This document shows positions 11,925 through 21,936 of a stretch of DNA of 64,000 nucleotides, piece after piece (position 1 is the first letter of the stretch; the number at the start of each line of letters is the position of its first letter). Under the pieces are notes generated by a model. The model searched no databases. It worked only from the letters and a program-made list of their open reading frames with translations, and was not told the DNA's origin. A program made the translations under genes and the position numbers. Origin of the DNA: Nymphaea colorata (taxonomy: Eukaryota > Streptophyta > Magnoliopsida > Nymphaeales > Nymphaeaceae); NCBI RefSeq assembly GCF_008831285.2, contig NW_022204507.1, forward strand, positions 2,210,314 to 2,274,313, in the 5' to 3' direction.

Positions 11925-12358
11925 TAGGGCTGCACAACAAGTTGAGCCAGCTCGAGCTCGACTCGATCGAACTCACTCGTTCAAGCTCAACTTGAACCCG
12001 ACTTGTTTATTAACGAGTTGAGCTTGAGTTCAAATGTATGCTCGAAATGTTAAACAAGTTGAGTTCGAGTTGTAAGAACTCAACTTGACTGGACTATACA
12101 ATAAATATTGAATTATAACGACAAAAAATCTAAACGAGTAAAAACTAAATGAGTTAATACCGTTAGACAAGTTAAATGAAACAAGACATGTTTAACATAA
12201 ATGAGTTCAGTGAGTCGAGTTTGAGCCCAATGTTGTATCATCGAGTCAAGCTTGAGCTTGTTCTGGAGCTTGAGTCGAGTTTGACCACGAGTTTTCTGAG
12301 TGAAGTCGACTCGGACTGACCCAGCTAGAGCTCGACTTGACTCGTGCATGCAGCCCTG
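11925..12358. mobile_element. hAT-type MITE, TAGGGCTGCACA family, 434 bp
   Basis: Begins TAGGGCTGCACAACAAGTTG and ends GTGCATGCAGCCCTG, giving inverted termini, with GAGCTCGAC-rich arms on both sides. The flanks AGTCCACT (11917-11924) and GGTCCACC (12359-12366) match at 6 of 8 bases, with both differences transitions. This fits an old 8-bp target duplication, diagnostic of the hAT superfamily. No transposase is encoded. A second, longer member is at 21937-22927. Confidence 0.78.
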
Positions 12359-12366
12359 GGTCCACC

Positions 12367-14198
12367 AGATATTACAAGGAACGAAACCCTATTTTTAGGT
12401 TTTGGTATGAAAAACCAAGCCCTGGTCTGCCGAAGCCAAATCGAGCTATAAATGAACAAAAAGGAAAAAACTGGAAGTCATTGGAATTTGGGAAATAGTT
12501 GGCTAATACAGGGCGTCTGACTCATTAATTATATGTCGGTTGATATCAACTAATTTGAAAGTGAATTTTTTGTTGTTTTTTTTTCTATTTGTAGATAATA
12601 GTTACATAGAAAATATAAATTAATCAAGATCAGAATATGCCTAAGGACAGGTGTGATCCAAACAGAAAAATATATACCATGTTTAAAAAATATATACCAA
12701 GTTTGAAAACCCAGAAAACCAGCTATGCTTCATGTCTATATTTGTTTCAACATGCGTGATGGTCGATCGAGCAGAAAATTTCATATGATCCTCCCCAATT
12801 TTTTGAGAAAATATGATAATAGATATTAAGAAAAATAACTTAGCAAATAGTATAACTAAAATGTTTTTGCTGTTTTTCGTAATTAAAAGAGAAACCAATT
12901 TTCTAAGCCTTTAACTTACTAATATTTCATTTGTGTTTTTTTTTAAAAAATCAATGATATCTCTCCCCCTCTCTCCCCCTCTCTCTCGCTCCCCCCAAAA
13001 AAAAAAAAAATAAATAAATAAAATTCAATTATTGGCTGTTCGTTCATTGGTGCACTGTTTATGATGTCCACTGTGCATGATGATCCACCTTACCAGCAAA
13101 TGTTGTTGTTGTCTCAAAGATATGCACAATGAGCTAGAATCAACAAATTAGTTGGCACCATTTTGGGGATTTTGTTCAGTCTTGTTAGCAACCGACATGC
13201 ACCACATTTATTAATGGCTTTTCAAAATATTTTTGCAAAAAACTTAATAGCTTCAATATTAATTAATTTTGAATAATTTACTGTGGAAATTTAATATCCT
13301 CCTATGTGTTAATTTCCAATCCTGATACCAATTAACTAAGCTAAACATGCCAAATTGTTTCGTTCTGACAACAAGGAAGAGATGCTTCTATATTTATTCA
13401 GAAATTAGTATATAGCTTTTATTGTTCCTTTAAGCACCAAATTAGTTATATATCTTCAGGGAGTTCTTGACTTAAATATTGCTCTTTTAATATTATGGCA
13501 ACATATTAGGTTAAAACTAGCTAAGTGATTTACAGGTTCTTACGTAACAGATTATGTGCTTTTCACAAGGATAAACAATAGGAATATTTGCAATTATTTG
13601 CTGCGTTAAGAATAAAATTCACATGAAATGGAGGCACTTTGGGCGTTACTCTCTTCCACTATAAAACATGGGGAAACAAATGGAGGTCCCAAAATGATAA
13701 AGGTAGGGGCGTACCCTGAGCAAGCTGTTACTGCAACCAGATCCCAAAGGGAGGCACTAATTGGGACTTATTATATATGCACTGTTTTAATATATTTTAA
13801 TATAATGTCTAGGAAGAAGAACTTAAATTAATTCACGCATTATTGCACCGCAAACTACTCCATACATTAGATGGTCCGAGTAAATGACATGTCTATGATA
13901 AACCACAAAATAAGTAACCAACACATAGAAAGTTCAAAATTTTGAGACCCACTTTGTAAACTTAATTGATTTCCTCCATTCCTACCCACTTAGTATTACC
14001 TTTTAGTACTGCTTCATCATTTCAACCACTCAGATCCACATTTTACACGTAACTCAATCATTTTCTAGTGCACTATTCTCATTCAAAACATCTCATATTC
14101 CATCCTTTAATTTTATTAATTATTTTGAAGTCAATTAATTGCAAAACGTTGCATTCTTGGATGCATGTTCTATATGAACACCACATTCTTGGATACAT
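12367..14198. other. Intergenic with a CT/A-rich low-complexity tract
   Basis: Mostly AT-rich sequence. A low-complexity tract at about 12958-13022 consists of CTCTCCCC repeats followed by an A run and AAAT repeats. No gene is supported. Confidence 0.55.
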
Positions 14199-14347
14199 GT
14201 TACAACACAATCACACCTTCAAATTTCTCGAAACTTCCACATGTGTGACAAGGAACACCATGATTCAATTTTACAGTTTTACAATGGGCGTAAAGAAAAC
14301 AGAGTTAATAACACGGCTTTAACAATTAGTTTTCATTTTTCATAACA
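14199..14347 (-). repeat. Copia-2 3' LTR, truncated
   Basis: Only the polypurine-proximal half, about 150 bp, aligns with the Copia-1 LTRs, from ACAACACAATCACACCTTC to the terminal TTTTTCATAACA. Sequence below about 14199 is unrelated, so the distal part has been lost. It is followed by the polypurine complement CCCCTCCTT at 14348-14356. Confidence 0.75.
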
Positions 14348-14396
14348 CCCCTCCTTCAAACTGGTGAATGAGGTCTCCAAAACCCAGTTTGAGCTT

Positions 14397-14588
14397 TTAA
14401 AATTTGACTTGATCTTTGACAAGGGACTTCGTGGATAGATCAGCCAGATGTAAGTATGATGGAACATAGCTTGTGACAATTGTTCCGTTTTTTACTTGCT
14501 CACGCACTAGATGGCAGTCGATCTCCCCATGCTTGGTGCTTTCATTTAAAATTGAGCTCACTGCCATTTGTAATGCTGATCTCATCAC
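14397..14588 (-). pseudogene. Copia-2 RNase H C-terminal fragment
   Basis: Reads ALQMAVSSILNESTKHGEID, CHLVREQVKNGTIVT and HLADLSTKSLVK, parallel to the Copia-1 copy at 2118-2336. The conserved LADLFTK reads LADLSTK. The preceding RNase H sequence at about 14600-15000 is present only in broken frames. Confidence 0.82.
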
Positions 14589-15211
14589 AAAGAAGCTGCA
14601 CTGGTGAAGGAGGAGGCACTTGGAGGTCTTTTAGAAGACATCTTATCCATATAAGTTCTCAGCAGTAGTTGCGCAATAGTTTTATTTCGGCTGAGAAGTG
14701 AGATACTATGCTCAGTTTTTATGTTTTTCAGAAGATTAGACATTCTCCTAATTAAACATAGTAACCAGAGATTGATTTTTTGGTGTCTTTGCAAGCTCCA
14801 TAGTTGGCATCAAAACACACGGTAAGCTTGAAATTGTCATCTACTGGAAGAAAAATTCCTTGACCGCGTGAAGTTTGAGACAGCATAATACTTTTATAGC
14901 AGAATTGTAGTGAGTAGTCAGCTTCTGCATATGGTGGCTAGGAAAGTAAATAGCAAAAACTATTTCTGGCCTGGTTATAGTCAGATATATAAGATGCCCC
15001 ACAAGTCTTTGAAACAGTGAAGTATTTTTTAAATCTTATCCACCATTGGCAGCAAGGGTTGACAAGGTTCCATGCGATCCTCAGATGGCTTGGCATTGAG
15101 AAGGCTTAATTCATCAATAATGCCACAAAAATACTTGCGCTGTGATGAAAATATTCATTTCTTCCCTTTGCTAAGCTCTAGGCGAAGGAAATATTTTAAG
15201 TTGCCCATCTT

Positions 15212-15936
15212 TCATGCACAATCTTTTGCCAAGATACATTTGAAGTTTTCTAGGTATTCCATATCATTTCCTGCAACAATGAGAGCGTTGATGTACACCA
15301 AAATTACCATGAACACCCTTTCTCTTTGATATGCACACAGTGTGTAATCACACTTGGATTGCATAAAACCATAGCTCACCACTTCTGACGATAACTTCAA
15401 GAACCTGTTTTGAGGAGCATGTTTCAGCCCAGAGATAAACTTGTTTAGCTTGCACAATTTTGTTTCTCCCTTTTCACAATAACTAGGAGGCAATGTCATG
15501 TAGATTTCTTCATTCAATATCCCATTTACAAAGAAGTTATACACATCCATTTGTTGCAGCACCCAATTTCGTTTTGCAGCTATTGCAATCAAACAACAAA
15601 TAATAACAAGTTTGGCGGCAGCAGCATAGGTCTCATGGAATCCAAGCCTTCCACTTGTGCATACCTTTTGGCCACTAATATAGCTTTGAACCTTTCTATT
15701 TCACCATTCACCTTATACTTGATCTGATAAACTCACTTGCAGCTGATGGGTTTGACATTATTTGAAGGGGAGACTAGGGTCCAAGTATTGTTTGATTCCA
15801 CCGCCATAATTTCATCTTGTATGGCTCTTTTCCAATTTGTATGTTGCTCTGCCTGACTAAAGCATGAAGGTTTGGTTTGAGGAAAGATATTCAACAGGAA
15901 GCTTTTAAGAGCAGCTAAAAAATGGGAAAAAGACAA
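15212..15936 (-). pseudogene. Copia-2 reverse transcriptase, catalytic motif lost
   Basis: The frame 15592-15212 has QQMDVYNFFVNGILNEEIYM, TLPPSYCEKGETKLCKLNKF and GLKHAPQ. The YVDD position reads VYINALIVAGND, so both catalytic aspartates are replaced and the enzyme would be dead even without the frameshifts. The frame 15936-15733 supplies the region just upstream of RT (AVESNNTWTLVSPS). Between them, about 15600-15730, the KARLVAKGYAQ block survives only in broken form. Confidence 0.85.
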
Positions 15937-16306
15937 CTTATGACAAATGATACCTTGTGGAAGCCCTTTTCTGGGGAAGTATTTGTTGCAACCTCATCAC
16001 TTGATTCTAAAACAATTTCAGGTGGTTGTTCAATGTTTGTACAATCAGTAGTCATGACATCATCTTGGCTTTCAGTCAGTCGACAAGAACAAGGGCCTTG
16101 TTCACTTGAATTTCTTCTCTCAAGTGTATGATTGTCATCAAATGTGAGAGGAATAACTTTAAAATGTGAGACTTTGCTCCGATGCTTTGAGAATTTGAAG
16201 GGAAATTCGGTTTGATTGAAGACCATATCCCTACAAACGATTTTTTTTTTATTTCCAAATCAAGTAGATTGTAGCGTTTTTGTTCAATAGGATACCCAAT
16301 GAGCAC
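15915..16306 (-). pseudogene. Copia-2 integrase C-terminal / linker
   Basis: Overlapping frames at 16306-16076 (IGYPIEQKRYNLLDLEIKKK) and 16226-15915 correspond to the Copia-1 stretch [16 protein letters not shown] and the variable linker before reverse transcriptase. The frame is cut at about 16319 by a MITE insertion, and the remaining integrase continues at 16764. Confidence 0.75.
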
Positions 16307-16326
16307 ACCTCGCTGAACCTTGTGAC

Positions 16327-16755
16327 TAGGGATAATGGATCAGATTCGGATCCAATATATCCTTAATCATATCTGTTTTTTTGGATATTCAAATATTCAG
16401 ATCCGAATTCAAAAAAAGAAGTCATATCCAAACCCGAAATCCAATTTGACGATCCGAATCTGATTTTTATATTTATATCTGAATCCAAATTTTGAACCAG
16501 ATTTTGCTAATTTTCAAAATTTAATAGCAGTAGATATAGGATATTTGTCTTTAAATGAATCTGATCCGAATTTGCATCTGAATTCGATCGGATATTTATG
16601 TATATCTAAATCTGAATTCGTATACGATTGGATGCCATTTATTAAATCTGAATCCAATCTGATTTCCTAATTGGATATTATTTTTTTTCCATGTCTGATT
16701 TTTTCGGATCGGATTGGTCAGATATCCAATTCAAATTGATATATTGACATCCCTA
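16327..16755. mobile_element. hAT-type MITE inserted in Copia-2
   Basis: A 429-bp element beginning TAGGGATAATGG and ending TTGACATCCCTA, with inverted termini related to TAGGGATGTCAA. It is flanked by CTTGTGAC (16319-16326) and CATGTGAC (16756-16763), an 8-bp target duplication with one mismatch. The interior is AT-rich with many GGATCCGAATC-like words and no coding frame. Removing the element rejoins the Copia-2 integrase frame, as comparison with Copia-1 at about 4190-4200 shows. It therefore transposed after Copia-2 did. Confidence 0.9.
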
Positions 16756-16763
16756 CATGTGAC

Positions 16764-17440
16764 TGAATTTTCCATGTGGTTTGAGGTTGGTAGAAAAATA
16801 CAAACAACCAAACGCGCATATATGCTTGTAACGTGGTTTTCTTTTAAATAATTTTTCAAAGGGACATTCATTGTCAAGTTATTTTTTTTTGGATGGGGTC
16901 CTATTTATTAAAAATGTGGCTGTTAATGCACGTAAGTCCCAACATTTAAAGGGTAGACCTCACTGAAACTTGAGAGCATACACCACATTCAAGATGTGCT
17001 GACGCTTTCTCCCAACTATGCGGTTTTGTTGAGGCATGTAGGGGCATGAATGTTGATGTAGGATGTCTCTATCATGGAAAAAAAATTGTCATTTGAGAAG
17101 AACTCGGTTCCACTATCTATCCTATTTTTAACACATCTGTTTTGAACTGTTTCTCAGTCATGTTAATGAAATGTTTAAGCAAATCACCTACTTCACGTTT
17201 ATACTTCAATAGGTAAACCCACATGGCTCTTGAAAAATCATCCATAATAGACAAAAGGTAATGTGCTTGAGTATGTGATGCTTGGGAAACATTATTCCCA
17301 AGAGCTTTAGTAAACAGAAACTAGCAAATCAAACGGTTTAGCAAAACATGATTCACTTAATTTGAACATCAATCTATATTGTTTAGCAACGCTACATACT
17401 TCATAGAAATGATTTGACAACTTAATGACAGAGTCATGCT
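16764..17440 (-). pseudogene. Copia-2 integrase core, heavily broken
   Basis: Aligns with Copia-1 4200-4760 at the nucleotide level: the shared TGATGGGGTCCTATTTATTA block, the GTTGAGGCATGTAGGGGCAT region and the CATGGCTCT..AAAATCATCCATAA block. Frames are interrupted too often for a long ORF. It encodes what was the DDE core and C-terminal integrase. Confidence 0.75.
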
Positions 17441-17441
17441 T

Positions 17442-17960
17442 TCAGAGCATTTGATTATTTGAGCAGGATGGGTGCCCAAGTCTCATATGCCAAACATCAA
17501 AATCTGATTGAGTGGGTTTCGTGAACAAGAAGTCTACAGTTGTAAGAGGTGACTTGAAAATGAATAATCCCCCTGATGAATCACCCAGCTCAGTCCATGT
17601 CATGGAGATTGGGTCCTGAACAAAGCATCCAGGAGTGGGGAAAATCAAATGACGCTTGGTTTTCTGAATAAATCTGCTCACTGACAATACGTTGTAAGCA
17701 AACTTTGGAAGATAATACACTTTTTGAAGAAAAATGGAAGGTGATAGAACAACTTTACCGACACATGTAGCATATACCGTTCTGTTGTCCTGAACTCTAA
17801 TTGAAAATGCAACAGCTAATTTTGTGTCATCTAGCATTGATTTATGGCAGCATGACATGTGGTGACTAGCACCAATATCTATTACCCTGGTGTCTAGTTT
17901 GAAGAATGAATTAGCTAGAAAGTTTATTTGGGTTACTGATCGATTTTTGAGGAGTTTTTT
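17442..17960 (-). pseudogene. Copia-2 protease and GAG-pre-integrase
   Basis: The frame 17858-17442 reads SCCHKSMLDDTKLAVAFSIR, NVLSVSRFIQKTKRHLIF and FVQDPISMTWTELGDSSGGL, ending FDVWHMRLGHPSCSNNQML. The WH.RLGHPS motif is the GAG-pre-integrase zinc-binding segment. Immediately upstream the protease site reads VIDIGASHHMS, again with D-I-G in place of D-[S/T]-G, the same substitution as in Copia-1. Confidence 0.82.
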
Positions 17961-18011
17961 GAATTGAATAAATTCATCTTCAGTTAGAATTGGAGGAATG
18001 TCCTTGCTGAA

Positions 18012-18946
18012 TTATTTTCCATGCATGGAGGAGATTGAGGCATTGGAATCAGTTTTCCCTCCAACAGAGGCCTTGATAATAGCCCCCTTGTCTAGCTCTA
18101 TTTTCCACCTATAAAGTTTGGAGGGTAACCATTTAATTTGAAGCATCGTTCCTTTGATGTCCTGCAATCTTGCAGTAATTGCAGAAGTATTGTGGGTGCC
18201 TGTTTTGTTGGTTTTCGAATGCATTCAAATTTGCACTTGCTGAGAGACCAACATACTCTACAGCACTAGTTTGATGGTGAGCTTCTCCTCTTGAAGGACC
18301 AGTGCATGTCTTTTGTAGAGAAGGCAAGGGTTGCATATGTAGAATTTGCCATCTCATAGCATTGAATGAATCATTCAATCTCATAAGAAATTCAATCACT
18401 CTCCCTTCTTGTTGCTTTTCAGCAACCACTTTCAAGGCATTGCAAGAGCATTCTGAAAGAACATCATAGGATAAAAGCTTATCCCAATATTGTAAAATAA
18501 AGAGCAACAGATATCTTTTCTTGATTCAAACGACTAATGGAGGACTGAGTTGGTACTTATGAGGGGTTTGTGCTTTCAGTGAATCAGTCCTTTAAGTGTG
18601 CCCACACTTCAATAGTTGTGGTGGTGTAGATGATATTGCTTGATAATTATTTTGAGATGGAGTTAAGAATACTTGAAAGACCATGTGATTGCAAAGCCTT
18701 CCACATCATGACCTCAGGAGCTTCAACGCTGGGTTTGGGAAGACTACCATCAATTCTCATAGCATGACTCCAGGTTGAGTAATTTTCACTAGTTACTAAT
18801 TGTGAAACCAATATAGTACCAGGGTTGTCTGAATTATGAAGGAAAAAGAGGTTTTCAATAGTGATGATGTTGTTACCATAAGAGGACTCTGCTCCACCAG
18901 CTGAAAAAGAGTTGGAAGAATTGGGAGCCTTTCCTGTTGACGTCAT
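18012..18946 (-). pseudogene. Copia-2 gag with broken zinc knuckle
   Basis: Starts with the ATG at 18946 overlapping the primer-site remnant. Frame 18946-18647 carries LVSQLVTSENYSTWSHAMRI, the typical copia gag N-terminus. Frame 18507-18133 carries YWDKLLSYDVLSECSCNALK, FLMRLNDSFNAMR and the knuckle YFCNYCKIAGHQRND. A one-base loss just before the last cysteine shifts the frame, which resumes as CFKLNGYPPNF. Gag normally packages element RNA in virus-like particles; this copy cannot be full length. Confidence 0.85.
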
Positions 18947-18951
18947 GGCTC
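18947..18951 (-). other. Copia-2 primer-site remnant at a family junction
   Basis: Only GGCTC of the expected GGCTCTGATACCA remains on the plus strand before the TG of a Copia-3 LTR at 18952. The junction is therefore inside the primer-binding site. Confidence 0.6.
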
Positions 18952-19277
18952 TGTATTATAGTATGTAGAAATTATTTGAGTTAAGGAAGAATGTAACACA
19001 AGGAAGAGAACAGAGAGTTGCTCCATATTTTTCAATTGATCTTACACACCTATATACATAAGAAAAAGTAGTACACGGTTTTTAGTTTCAATGACATTTG
19101 GCTGGCTCATCCTATCCCATGATATTTGCCTGGCTCATCTTATCCCCTGACATTCGGTTGGCTCATCTTCTCCCATGATACTTGGCTGGTTCATCCTAAC
19201 AGCTACACTAACCAACTGAAAATCTTATCGTTAAGATGTCAAAATAAGAAGATAAGAAGCGAATCTTAATTTTAACA
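18952..19277 (-). repeat. Copia-3 LTR (326 bp)
   Basis: Begins TGTATTATAG and ends AATTTTAACA on the plus strand, with clean TG...CA termini. The polypurine complement CTCCCCCT follows at 19278. It is unlike the Copia-1/2 LTRs. Relative to the Copia-3 coding remnants at 19.3-20.5 kb it is the 3' LTR. It contains a four-unit 28-bp tandem repeat. Confidence 0.85.
19092..19203. repeat. 28-bp x 4 tandem repeat in Copia-3 LTR
   Basis: Units start at 19092, 19120, 19148 and 19176. The shared core is TGA-[C/T]-A-[C/T]-T followed by TGGCTCATC and a TATCCC-like end. Repeats of this size in the U3 part of plant LTRs often act as enhancer-like promoter modules; that role here is inference. Confidence 0.88.
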
Positions 19278-20500
19278 CTCCCCCTGAAACTAAGTGTAGA
19301 GTTTCTTATGTTCAGTTTGGATAGAAGATGATTAAATGCTTCCTTGCCTAAGGCCTTAGTGAATAAGTCTGCCAGCCGATCTTTGTTGTTAATGTAACTG
19401 GTTCTCACTACACCTTGATTTATTTTTTCTCAAACCACATGACAATCTAAATCTATATGTTTGGTACGCTAATGAAAAACTGGATTGGCAGCAATATGCA
19501 TGGCAGCCTGATTGTCGCAGTATAGATTTGTCGGTTGTAGATGTCTCATGCCTAGATCCGACAATAAGAATTTCAACCAAGTCACTTCACATACCACATT
19601 TGCAAATGCCTTGTATTCTGCTTCTGCAAAGGAGTGAGATACTGTGCGCTGTTTTTTTCTTTCATGAAATTGGAGAATCACCCAGAAGAACACAATAACT
19701 AGTTATGGACCTTCGTGTTTCTTGACACACCACCCAATCATAATGACAAAACACACTCATTTGAAGATTGGTTTGTGTGCTTTGGAGAGTACCTTCTTTG
19801 AGTCTGAGCTTTCGTTCCACTAGAAATTCCATTGGCTTGGCACCCATTATACTTGTTTCGCTTATAATGTTGAGAGCATACGTTTGCTGTGAAACATAAA
19901 TTACTGCACTTGAACAAGCAATTTCTAAACCCAAAAAATATTTAAGAGTACAGGTCTTTCACAACAAATTTCTGACATAAAAATTGCTTAAATTTTTCAA
20001 TCAGCTCCTTGTTGTTGCCCATAATAATAAGGTCATCCACATAAACGGGAACAACAACAAAAAATTGGTCTTGTTTGTAAGTGAAAAATGTGTGTTTGGC
20101 ATTTGATTGACTGAATCCAAACCCCACTAGTGCCAAGGGCAATTTGTGAAACCAATTTCAAGGAGACTGTTTGAGACCATAGAGAGATTTATGTAATTTA
20201 CATACCAGATTCTGCCCCTTATGGTCATATCTTGGTGGAACCTTCATATGTACTTCTTCAAGCAAATCGCCATGAAGAAAGACATTCTTCACATCCATTT
20301 AATATAATAACCAATCATTTTCCACAGCAACTAAAAGTAAAGTTCACATAGTTACCATTTTTGTGGCTGGTACAAATGTCTAATTGTAGTCCAGTCCTTT
20401 CTATTGAGAATAACCTTTGGCGACGAGGCGTGCCATCTTGTGTCACTCAACAGTACCGTCTGGTCAGAACTCGATTTTGTAAACTCAGCTTAAGTAGCCA
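19278..20500 (-). pseudogene. Copia-3 reverse transcriptase-RNase H remnant
   Basis: The RNase H part (19208-19900) contains [37 protein letters not shown] and DRLADLFTKALGKEAFNHLL. The RT part (19942-20500) contains [20 protein letters not shown], read from the plus-strand complement at about 20160-20230, and an intact VYVDDLIIMGNN catalytic motif. Upstream blocks ([17 protein letters not shown]) are recognisable up to about 20490. Gag, protease and integrase are absent, so this is a 5'-truncated element. Frame breaks occur at several points. Confidence 0.85.
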
Positions 20501-20723
20501 GAGAATATTTCTATGTGATTGATTTAGACTTTTTATCAAACTTCAGTCAATTATCAGTTTCGGATTCAAATTCAGTTATGAAATTGCGTACTAAATCTGA
20601 TCCATTATATACTATACAGGCATGTACAGCTCAATGTATATTAGGAATAGCTCATGCGCCATTGGTTTCCATCAATTTCTAAGCTAAGTGCTTCATGAGG
20701 TCACCTTCATTATCCGTTTTCAA
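20501..20723. other. Unassigned AT-rich spacer
   Basis: At about 20550 the Copia-3 similarity ends and sequence with GGATTCAAATTC and AAATCTGATCC words follows, reminiscent of the GATCCGAATC MITE family. No termini can be defined. Confidence 0.4.
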
Positions 20724-21480
20724 TCAACAACGCGTACAGTCAAGACCCAACAAGAAATTGTTCAAGTAAATGCACACTATATACACAGACATTTCATCAA
20801 ACAATTCGAGGGCTGGCTCTCTTGGTACCTGAAAATGAGATGAAAATGTGTAGTTTTCACTCAATCCTGCTGCAGATCCAGAGAGGAATACCACAAATGA
20901 GTGAGAGAGAAGAAGGAGAAAATTTGATGATTTTCTCGAAGGTTGCCTCACTTCCAAGTTGGTGTAGGATCACCTCAACAATGACGACTCAGCGACTCAG
21001 ACACAAAATTCGGCTGCTGCACCAAGGCCCAGTTGAAACACTGATGGTGGTGTCACCATTGTCGTGCCAGCGAATGATGCTGATAAGGTCCTTTGAAGCG
21101 AAGTTTGGAGGAACTTAAGAATATCAGATGAGTTGGTGGTTTTTGAGGGTGAGGGCATAACGAGTTCCGCTTGTTGTGAGGTGGATGAGAAAGCTATACG
21201 CTTGCAGTGGCTCTTACCTGGAAGAAGCCAGGGCAGTGGTTTGCGGAAAGAGAAGCTGTAAGGAAGAGAAGAAAGGGTAGCTGGTTGTAGAGATGGACAA
21301 ACATACCTTTGGAAGACACATAAACCTTTGAAGGGGGTTGGAACGCAGCCTCCGAATGGTGTTACGGCAATAGGAAGAGATGTGAACAAGGATGGTAGAA
21401 GAAGAAGAAGAGTGGAGAGGCAGTGAGCAATGAAAGGAAAGGAAAAGACTCGAGCATTGAGTGGTCAGCATAGAGCGAGA
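20724..21480 (-). other. Weak candidate gene fragment with plastid-type leader
   Basis: The minus strand holds a frame at 21471 starting MLTTQCSSLFLSFHCSLPLH, rich in serine and hydroxylated residues like a plastid transit peptide. A second frame at about 21230-20997 reads SSTSQQAELVMPSPSKTTNS and SDILKFLQTSLQRTL. Donor-like CCAAAG|GTATGT and acceptor-like CATTTTCAG|GTACC sites are present. I could not build a phase-consistent model and recognise no domain, so this is a candidate only. Confidence 0.22.
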
Positions 21481-21559
21481 GTGAAAGAAAGGAATGGAGA
21501 AAAGGTGTTTCTAGTGTTTTGATGACTAATTAATAACGAGGAAAAAAAGGAGAGCTAAT

Positions 21560-21936
21560 AAGTGTGTTTGGAAATAAAAGAAAAGAAAAGAATTTTTTAA
21601 TATAATTCTAACCTCTCTGAAAATGAAGATTGGAAGGAAAAGGAATTCGTTCCTTTTTCCCTTTTCTTGCTTCTCCTTTCCCTAACCATTTTCTTCTCTT
21701 TCATTTTCCTTCCATCTATTTATTTTCCTTTCTTTTCATCCATTCAAACAATGCCTAAGGGTTTTGAGATAGAGCATCACGAGAAAGGAAAATCGAGTGT
21801 GCCGCTGGCAAGCGTTCCATGGTGTCTATACTCAGCATTTTCGTCTCGAGTCCATTTGAGTGTCCAGTGTCCAGTGTCCAATGTTTGGGTTGACTAGGTG
21901 AAAAACGGAACATCGTGTTCTGTTTCGCAGCATTCC
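21560..21936. other. Pyrimidine-rich spacer, no gene
   Basis: A C/T-rich stretch at about 21650-21740 (CCTTTTTCCC, TTTCCTTCCA-type words) and then unclassified sequence to the target duplication of the next element at 21929. Confidence 0.5.

Larger units (their letters stand above)
14199..18951 (-). mobile_element. Copia-2: degenerate Ty1/copia, sister of Copia-1
   Basis: A minus-strand element in the order gag, protease, integrase, reverse transcriptase, RNase H, polypurine tract and partial 3' LTR. It aligns with Copia-1 throughout and retains parts that Copia-1 lost, such as the GAG-pre-integrase region. It carries a 429-bp hAT-type MITE at 16327-16755. Its own 5' LTR is absent: at 18951 the sequence switches directly to the LTR of a different copia family (Copia-3). 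All domains have stops or frameshifts. Confidence 0.88.
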
